DNA from: Otis tarda
Taxonomy: Eukaryota > Chordata > Aves > Otidiformes > Otididae
Direction: 5' to 3'
Length of the DNA stretch: 64,000 nucleotides
Assembly (NCBI GenBank): GCA_026413225.1
Contig: CM048554.1
Coordinates: forward strand, 90,375,963-90,439,962
The position numbers and the translations under genes are program-made. Shown in pieces: positions 57,301 to 64,000 of this stretch. The notes beneath the pieces are model-generated. The model did not search any database. It saw only the letters and a program-made list of their open reading frames with translations, and was not told where the DNA came from. Every line of letters begins with the position of its first letter. Position 1 is the first letter of the stretch.

Positions 57301-59330
57301 TGCAGTACTGCAGGGTGAGAGTTTGCTCCTGGACAATTACTGCAGGGCCATTGGCATGTGGCAGTGCCATCTTGTGATGCTTTAACCCTGTTTGAAAGCT
57401 CTGTGGTTCCTAAAAGTGAAGCAGGGTAAAACAGCCCGGTTGTGGAGTGTCAGTCAGCCTCCTTTAGTTTATGGTGAGTTTTTTAGCCTAGCTTCTGAAG
57501 GAAATGAATCATGCTGTCTTGCTGTCTTTCTGTCCTTACCCCTCTAAATCTTGAACTTCTTGCCACTGTGATGAAAAGGTTATAAAATCTGATAAAACTT
57601 TCATATAAATAAGTGCCCAGGACAGGAAGGATGCTATTTAAGTTTCCTCCCAGGGAAAGGGTGCAGTGCAAGTCTCTTAAATATAAGAAAATTTATATAT
57701 GAGAAGCAGGTGTTATGAATTCACACTCTGCAGAAAAACTATACCCAGAGTGTGTACTGTATCACGAGCTGAAGAGGAAAGTTGTAGGAAACAAGACTTT
57801 GTTACTGACAGTGATCATGGTACTACTTTTTTGTTTGTTTTCCTTATGTCTTTTGATGCTTCCAGCCTCACGCCATCAAGCTGTAGCAACTCTTTAGTAA
57901 CCAAACTGAAAGGTTTTTTAACGCGAGCCTGAAACAATCCTGCAGGCGGCTGGTGAGGCTGCAGTAGCATAGGGAACAGTCAGGCTCCATTTTGGATGCC
58001 TGACTCTGTTGCTATTCTGAGTTGATCTGTGCTGCACAGCGCTGCTTAACTTCCTGCTGTTTTCTAGCTACTTAGATGATCAGTCCTCGGCTTTTTTTTA
58101 AACCAGCTGCTTTTGTGGCATGCTTGCTTTCTGTCAGGAGAGTGCACAGTAACAAAGCCACATTTTACTCTCTGGTGAGGGGTGTCTTTCTGTAAGTACG
58201 TTAAAGCCCAATGCCAGAAGGCAGTAGTCAACTGCTGCAAACTAGCTGGTCTTTTTCTCTGCTCCGAGCTGTAGCTGTGTAACTCTGAGACGTTCAGTGT
58301 CAAAATCTGAGGGGAGGTTTGGGTTAGGATTGAAATGGAAAGACAAGGAGAAAAGGTAACTAGCCAGCTCCTTTACTGATTGAAAAACAAAACAGCAACC
58401 AAATTGCCTTGTCTGCGGCCTCTTAAATGCCTTTTTGAAACACATGCCATTCTTGTAGTTCTCTAACCGCTGCTGCTTGCTGTTTTTCCGGGAATCACTT
58501 GCTTCTAGGTGAAAACCCAGCCATTTGCAAAATGTGAAGTAATACATCTTGAGTTGTAAACAAATGACAGAAGTTTTCCCCGCTCCCTGTGGTTTAACTA
58601 ACGTGTCTCTAGTACCTCTGAAAGACCAGCATTAGAATGGTCAGGTTGATACTTTGTTCTTGTAAAGAAACATGTTTGTCCCTAGCTTTCCTGTCTTGGT
58701 GTTTTCCTGATTTATGCTGTTCTGATGGAGGAGATGAGTTGAGGGAAAGATACTGTTAAAGCTTTCAGCTGAGTGAGCCTGAGACACAAAAGGAATAGAT
58801 GAGGTAGAGAAATCACTCATTTAAGTAATGCTGTGCTTTTTTGGTTCATCTCATCACATCTCATTACTAGTTAAATTCGAATTTGGGAAGAAATGTGTTA
58901 AATTTCCCAGGGATTTGAAAAGCCCTAGTAGAGCAAACCTCAGATTTCCAGTTCATACTGTTGTGCTACCAACTGCTGATTAGATGGAGGTCCCACTGGA
59001 GCTGCGGATGCTTTAGTTAGTTGGCTAGGGGGACCACTCAGGGATGCTGTGTGATACGACATGCGTGTACCTGGTGATGATCAGTCCTTGTGTTCTTGCT
59101 TGGAAGATCTAGAATGGCTTTGGTATGATGCTGCTTTTAAATGCTAATGTAAATTTGCCAGGCGGCTTTAAGTTGCTGCAATGTATAGAAAGAAGAATCT
59201 TCACCATAATCTTTGTTTTGCTGTTGCCTGGATGCTCTTAAGTCTGTAATAAAAACACTAACTTAATATTTTCTTTCAGTCTCCAGAGGGTGCTGAAGGC
59301 AAGGATGCAGCAAAAGTAACTAAACAAGAG
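45319..59330 (+). CDS. HMGN3: HMGN3, high mobility group nucleosome-binding protein 3 (first two coding exons, partial)
   Basis: Two exons join in frame: 45319-45333 (MPKRK) and 59280-59330 (SPEGAEGKDAAKVTKQE). All HMGN proteins begin MPKRK, and the gene family breaks its frame right after this lysine. The 17-residue second exon separates HMGN3 from HMGN1, HMGN2 and HMGN5: human HMGN3, as I recall it, reads SPENTEGKDGSKVTKQE there, 13 of 17 identical. HMGN3 is a nuclear, non-enzymatic protein of about 100 residues that binds nucleosome cores, competes with linker histone and loosens chromatin. The nucleosome-binding core (RRSARLSA) and the acidic regulatory tail are encoded by exons beyond the right edge. 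Exon 1 is preceded by a good start context (A at -3). I am confident of the gene; the 5' UTR extent is not determined. Confidence 0.9.
45610..45625. repeat. C16 homopolymer in the CpG island
   Basis: Sixteen consecutive C in early intron 1, embedded in GC-rich DNA. Such runs can fold as G-quadruplex or i-motif structures and are error-prone in assemblies. Confidence 0.9.
45984..46000 (+). promoter_or_regulatory. Three fused GC boxes (Sp1/KLF-like)
   Basis: GGGGCGGGGCGGGGCGG is three overlapping GGGCGG cores about 650 bp downstream of the HMGN3 start codon. It is likely a Sp1/KLF binding cluster in the intronic part of the promoter island. Confidence 0.7.
46049..46068. repeat. T20 run inside the CpG island
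   Basis: An uninterrupted run of 20 T in otherwise GC-rich DNA about 730 bp after the HMGN3 ATG. Long dA:dT tracts disfavour nucleosomes and often mark promoter-proximal open chromatin. Poly(A) of a lost retrocopy is an alternative, but no retrocopy is seen next to it. Confidence 0.8.
48477..48570. repeat. Imperfect tandem duplication in intron 1
   Basis: Two adjacent units start GGATGCTG, at 48477 and 48519. Both contain TTCTTTAG, AGAAGGTGCC and TTCCAG.GTTGT. The second has an extra 9-10 bp (TGGAAGTT-like) in the middle. It is a local duplication without known function. Confidence 0.8.
59256..59279 (+). promoter_or_regulatory. HMGN3: Branch point and 3' splice site before HMGN3 exon 2
   Basis: CACTAAC at 59256-59262 fits the vertebrate branch-site consensus and lies about 20 bp before the acceptor. 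It is followed by a short U-rich tract, TTTTCTTTCAG, ending at 59279. This supports the exon start at 59280. Confidence 0.75.
59280..59330 (+). CDS. HMGN3: HMGN3 coding exon 2
   Basis: 51 bp, 17 codons, phase 0 on both sides, encoding SPEGAEGKDAAKVTKQE. The length and the KVTKQE ending are those of HMGN3 exon 2. The next residues in the family (PTRRSARL...) are not encoded directly downstream, so the exon must end after GAG at 59330. Confidence 0.9.
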
Positions 59331-59336
59331 GCAAGT
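59331..59336 (+). promoter_or_regulatory. HMGN3: Non-canonical GC 5' splice site of HMGN3 intron 2
   Basis: The exon ends ...CAAGAG and the intron begins GCAAGT. AG|GCAAGT is the strong consensus of the minor GC-AG class of U2 introns, whose remaining positions match U1 snRNA very well. No GT lies where the reading frame would allow the HMGN3 exon end. GC-AG introns are often tied to alternative splicing. Confidence 0.8.
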
Positions 59337-59999
59337 ATTTTTTTTTTTAATTTATTTATTTTGACATGTAATTGTTTGACCGGAGATCTGCAGTCTTGTG
59401 TATCAGAAGACTGCAATGCTCCAGCACTTCTAGTGAGGCGTTTTCAGTGGGAATAATGACAGTAAACCACGTTAGTAGCTTTTCTGGCATAATTTGGTTT
59501 TAGTGTACTAAGGATTCGTAGAACTTAGCACACAAATTTCAGAAACACTTAGGACTGTGATAGACAAGCTCTGGTGGATCTTCTGGCAATGTAGGATGTT
59601 ACTGCCTGAACTGTTGCTCTGTCTCTAGCAGGTTGGCAAAAAGGGTTAATGCACACACCTCTGCCAGTCAAAACTATTCTTAGCTTAAGTGACTGATGGA
59701 AGGGTGTCTTGAAGTAAGATAACCAGGCTCGAAACTGGAGCAGCTGACACATTTGTGTATTTTCTTTGTCTGAATTTGTTTTAAGAGCACAGTAACTTCT
59801 GTCAGAGAAGGCGAGGTGACAAATTAGCAGACAAATTAGTTTCTTCTTCATAAAATATGAGAAAGCTGATTAAGTCACAGTAAAAATATAATCTCCTTTC
59901 CTCTGAATGAATGCTTTTCTCTTTCCAAGTTTAAATATTATTTCTTCAAGAGTCAGAAAAGTAAAAGTCTCTTCCCCTAAAAAATTGAGACCTGATTGC
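59337..59999 (+). other. HMGN3: Start of HMGN3 intron 2
   Basis: Non-coding. A T12 run lies directly after the donor, at 59339-59350. No repeat or further exon is recognised. Intron 2 continues past the right edge of the window. Confidence 0.7.
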
Positions 60000-62900
60000 T
60001 AGAATAAAGAAGAAAGATGACAAAGCTTATAGAAGTGCACAAGCTCTCTGGAGAGAGCCCACTGACTCTGAAAGATGAGAGCTCTTAGAGTAGTCTTCAG
60101 TCAAGGTGAGATAATAGTGGCTGTTGATGCTACAGAAAAAAACAAACCACAACAAACTAAGATAGTCTCAGTAGATACACCTTTAGCAATTAAGTGTGTG
60201 AATGAGGAAAGTAGTTGTAGGATTAGATTAGAAACTGTGGGAGCTCTTGGAATAAGTAGAATTTAGGTAGGAAGGGTGGCTTCAGTCTGAACCAAAACAG
60301 ACCTATGTGGATGGCACTGAGAGGACATCTGAATTGCTTTGAACTAAACATCAGGGGAGACTTGCCAGTTCTTGAGAGCACATAGGGAGCTCTGACTTCG
60401 CATTGTCGGGGCAGAAAGCGAGTGATTCATGGCAGAAGCCATGAAAGTTTGCATCTGTAAACGTAAAGAGCAGTCTTGAGAAATAAAGTCCTGTTAAATT
60501 CATGCCTATGAAAACAGCCAAAATTCATGCCTATGAAACAAGACAAAATGCCAAAGCTGCAAATCTACACCTGAGCAGCTTGGGCTATCTGGCTTTAAAT
60601 GAAGTCATTGATACAACAGGCAACTCAGAAACTTGTTGGGACACTGTTACACCAAGGCACAGATTATACAGGGTTGAGAGCTAAGTTGCATTAGTGGTAG
60701 AATGGCCTGTTTCTGTTACCTGTCTTTAGTATTTCTCTAGATTAATTGTATCAATAAGTACAGCAGAATCCTTTATAGATTGCCAAGCCATGTGTAAATG
60801 GGAAGTATATAATGTAGAAATAATGCCAGGTGTCATCTGACCACAGTAATGAAAGTGGCAATGGGATGTTAAGGGAGATCAGAGAGGCTCTGAGGAAAGA
60901 AATGGTGTTAATAGAGATTTCAGTTACCCTTCAGAGATTGGGTAAACAGCAAAGGATGGTATTACAAAGACAAAAAAAAGTTAAAACTGTAAGTGCTTCC
61001 TTCCTGGAGGAACAAATCAAAGGACCAGTAAAGGGATGATCATCTCTTTATTTGGTCCTCGGTCGTATGTAGGAACTATTTAAGACGTAATACTGATCAT
61101 GATATATTCAGGTTCATCATCTTTGCAGGAATGTAAGTGCAAATAAACTCTGCTATAGTAAGATTTGATCTCAAGAAAGGGAATTTTTTAAAAAAAATTA
61201 GAGCCTGTTAAAAGGAGCAGCTAAAAAGTTTAATGATTTCAAGTGGCACAGAGGCTTTGTGGTACGCCATGCTAGAGGCTTGCAGAAGTGCATATTATTT
61301 TTCAAAAGCACTTACTTCGTCCCCTCAAAAAAACCCAGAGTGGCTTAATAAAAAATCAGAGAAACTTGCTGTCTTTGAAAGGTATTGTTTGTATTGATGG
61401 AAAATAGTGAGGAAAGGAGCAAACTCTCCAGGACATGTGAAACTGAAAAAAAGTAATGAAACTCCTGCTATGGAGAATTCTTAGGGAGGTTCTTACAGTG
61501 GAGCCTTTTCTCGTAGATGTTGAGTCTGGAGGACATTCTTTAATTGAGTGTGAGCGAGAACCAGACAGTGTTCACCAGCAATTGCCAAACTGTCAAGTGG
61601 AGTATGTAATTTACTGCTTGCATACTGCTTGCATTGGCCTCAGTACCAGTGTAACTGAAGGTGATGAAATGCTCCCAGGACTTTTGATAAGAGATTCTGG
61701 AAAATAAAGCCTGTAAGTCTAACTTGCAAAAGCGGGGTTTGGTTTGTGGTTGTTTTGTGGTTATTGTGGGTTTTTTTTGGGGTTTTGGTGTTTTGTTTTT
61801 TTTTAAGAAAAAAAAAAGAGAAAAATCATGTAAACAAATGTATAATGGGAGAGTCAGCATGGATTTTGCAGAGAGAAGTCGTACTTCAGGCAGTTGAGTC
61901 CTTTGTAGAAGTAAACAGGTATAAGGATGGTAGCATGCCAGTTGATATACTTCGCTTGCATGTAAAGAACACTTTTTGATAAGGCTTCTCGAGCAGGTTC
62001 TTAAAGAAACTAAGGTAGCATGGATTAAAGGGAAGATCTTCCTACACGTTGGTAACAGATAAACATATGGGAAGATAATGGGGAAGAGGTAGTTAATTTT
62101 CATAATGGAGGAGACTTGTCAGTGGAGTATTGGAAGGATTTGTGTTCGGGCTTGTGTTGCTGAATGTATTAATTGATGATCTAGGAGAAGAGGTGCTGGA
62201 GAAATAACAAAGTTTGCTGAAGTTTACAAAAAATTATCAGAGTAATCAGAAGTGAGGGACTGAGAAGGCCATTATGTCACTGATAACTAGGTGATAGAAT
62301 ATCAATAGAAATTCAAAGTGGAGAAATGCAAATTAATATGCAGCAGGGAGGGGAGTACACAGTGATGGTCACCACATTAGCTGTTAATCAGGGGAGAGAT
62401 TGTGCAATCACAGTGAATAGTTACTAGGAAATGTCAGTTCTTCTAAACAGAAGGTGACTAGAATATAGGAAGAAATACTAGAGGACAGAGTGCAAAACAT
62501 CAGTGTATCACAAGATTAATTTGTTGTGTTCCCAGATGTGGGACTATTAAATTAAGTTTTTCTGACTCTTACTTAAAAAGGCCACGATAGAATTAAAAGG
62601 ATATCAAGTACAGTGGGACAAACAGAGGATGCAGAGGAGCTTTAAAAAAAAAAAAAAAAGGCCACAATCTGAACAACCTATATTTTCTAGGATTCTTGAC
62701 TTTTTGTATAACAGAGGTATGCATGATAAAATCACTATTAACACAGGGAAAGGCAGTTAGGGAATTACTACTCATGAAACCCAAACCCAAGAGGAATCTA
62801 GTGAAAGTAAGAGACAAGAATTTAAAGAAAAGACAACAGAGGGGCAAAGTTTTGCTTTTTCTTTTCCACACAGTCCATAATCTTATTATGGAACTTATTG

Positions 62901-63220
62901 CCACAGGATGTTATGGAAACTGAAAGTGTAAATGGATGCACTAGCTTATTCAACAAATTTATGGAGAAAGAGACCCTTGGGAACTATTAAACACGTGATG
63001 TCGATATACTATCATAGAATAGTTGGGGTTGGAAGGGACCTTATATCCAGGTTGGAAAGTTTGCAACTTCAGATTGCCAGAAGCGGGCACAGCAGGAAAA
63101 TGCTAAGTGTTGTTCTGTGTCTGCTCCGTTTCATAGACTTTCTCTGTAGATGTTTGTTAGTGGGCCAGTGTCGGGCTATTGAGCGAGCTGCTAGTTTCTG
63201 GATTAGTACAGCTGTTCCGT
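60000..63220 (+). mobile_element. Ancient CR1/L3-like LINE, nearly full-length ORF2 relic with 3' UTR
   Basis: Blocks of an old amniote CR1-type LINE follow each other in order on the + strand. The endonuclease region gives SETCWDTVTPRHRLYR (about 60625-60672), answering to SETWW....T-IPGY-LYR. EIREALRKEMVLIEISVT lies near 60880-60930. CCAGAGTGGCTTAATAAAAA near 61335 marks the linker before RT. The RT fingers/motif A area gives GESAWILQREVVLQAVESF and PVDILRLHVKNTF (about 61848-61976). GTTGCTGAATGTATTAATTG with ATGATCTAGGAG (about 62155) is the LFN-F-NDL block. The ORF2 C-terminus and 3' UTR follow, with ATTGCCACAGGATGTTATGG and TTCATGGAGAA-like text (62898-62970), then CAGATTGCCAGAAGCGGGCA (about 63071). 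Many stops and gaps show great age. The part left of 60480 is less sure. It lies in sense orientation inside HMGN3 intron 2. Confidence 0.8.
63012..63042 (-). mobile_element. Very short younger CR1 3' tail, nested in the ancient LINE
   Basis: TCATAGAATAGTTGGGGTTG followed by GAAGGGACCTT is the + strand reading of the extreme CR1 3' end. Only 31 bp were copied before truncation. It interrupts the 3' UTR of the ancient LINE: matching text stands on both sides (GGGAACTATTAAACAC before, TGCCAGAAGCGGGCACAGCA after). This fixes the relative ages. Confidence 0.8.
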
Positions 63221-64000
63221 GGGGGACGAGGGTTCCGAAAGTACATTAAAATGTGATCTTAGCTGACTTGACTGCAGTGCCTTCCTTACAATCAGGTAAC
63301 ACAAAATACATACAAACTCTGAATGATAATTAAAATGACTTAGCTGTCAGGCATTTTTAAATAACTGAGGATTTATGCTGACTTTCTTATGGCAATACAA
63401 GCCTTCTATGAAACCAGTCATGGAACAGGAACAGTTGGTGAATATGGGAGAGAATTATAATTTATCTAAAACAACATATTACCCTTTAAAAAGTACATAT
63501 TAACAAAACATTCCAATGCCCACATGCTGAGGGATAGAAATCATCAGTTAAGAAAACAGATTTGTAAAAGAAGATACCTTGAGCGAGGAGTTGTTTGATT
63601 ACCTGACCAAGTGAAATGCTTTATTTAACCTGTTGTAAAATAGTGCTAGGCTGCCTAACAAGCAGTTGATATTCTAAATTACCAAGAAAAGTGAGGTTAG
63701 CTCTTTTTTGTTGTTGTTGTTGGTAATAATGTGTAAATATTTGATAGCTGAAAATATCTTCAGGTGTTTTTTGACAGGACTTCTATTTTGCTGGATGCAG
63801 ATCTGAACTCTTCACTACTGCTTTCCACTAAGAATACTTAAATGGCTCCAATGAATACAAATTACTGCATTCTTCAGATATTAACAACAGCTTTTTCCTG
63901 TTGCAAGATGTGTGGAGCTGTGTTTTTTCAGCTCAACTGAAATGCTTAATATGTAATTAAGAAGGTATTTTTGATTCACTTTTTAAGCTGTGTTACATGG
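63221..64000 (+). other. HMGN3: HMGN3 intron 2, distal part in the window
   Basis: AT-rich sequence with a small (TTG)n run near 63708-63721. No exon encoding the RRSARLSA core is found, and no repeat is recognised. Confidence 0.6.

Larger units (their letters stand above)
45334..59279 (+). other. HMGN3: HMGN3 intron 1 (about 13.9 kb)
   Basis: It opens with donor GTAAGG and closes with TTTTCTTTCAG. A branch-point-like CACTAAC lies about 20 bp before the acceptor. The first kilobase belongs to the CpG island. The rest is AT-rich with T-rich low-complexity runs (for example 53440-53480, 54808-54840, 56591-56606). Strikingly, I recognise no CR1 or LTR copy in it, whereas the flanking intergenic DNA has many. 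No alternative exon can be supported. A pyrimidine tract plus AG at about 52470-52486 resembles an acceptor but has no convincing exon behind it. Confidence 0.85.

Noticed and set aside
1-64000. CRISPR arrays, operons, tRNA or rRNA genes, mitochondrial insertions
   Set aside because: None were seen on reading either strand. The sequence has the character of vertebrate nuclear DNA.

Overview
This is bird nuclear DNA. It is AT-rich and mostly non-coding, full of chicken repeat 1 (CR1) LINE copies at several stages of decay. It also carries LTR elements of a type I know from neoavian genomes (families recalled from memory, not searched) and one sharply GC-rich CpG island. There is no bacterial-style gene packing, and nearly all open frames are chance frames in spacer or repeats.

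The one host gene I can support is the 5' end of HMGN3, a nucleosome-binding HMGN protein, on the + strand. Its TATA-less CpG-island promoter lies at about 44.8-46.4 kb. Coding exon 1 (MPKRK) is 45319-45333, intron 1 is about 13.9 kb, and coding exon 2 (SPEGAEGKDAAKVTKQE) is 59280-59330. The intron after exon 2 begins with GC rather than GT. The remaining exons, including the RRSARLSA nucleosome-binding core, lie beyond the right edge.

Left of the promoter is a 44.8 kb intergenic desert with repeats. Younger CR1 copies all lie antisense to HMGN3 (1-497, 4474-5895, 17774-18270, 29518-30150, 39843-40050, 41295-41447). The 4474-5895 copy still has a 452-codon open frame covering most of the reverse transcriptase. 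Older sense-strand CR1 tails lie at 24560-24945 and 43330-43490. Very old CR1/L3-like antisense relics lie at 17140-17330 and 26900-27350. LTR fossils are two old LTRs (18271-18545, 26367-26880) and one very young LTR element at 19211-21806. That element has two practically identical 1.14 kb LTRs around a 309 bp non-coding interior, a tRNA-Lys primer site and a 5 bp target duplication.

Inside HMGN3, intron 1 has almost no recognisable transposon. Intron 2 holds a long, ancient, sense-oriented CR1/L3-like LINE relic (about 60.0-63.2 kb) with traces of endonuclease, reverse transcriptase and 3' UTR, interrupted by a 31 bp tail of a younger CR1.

The best candidates for something undescribed are the young non-autonomous LTR element, whose tiny interior matches its own LTR in inverted orientation, and the GC-AG intron of HMGN3.
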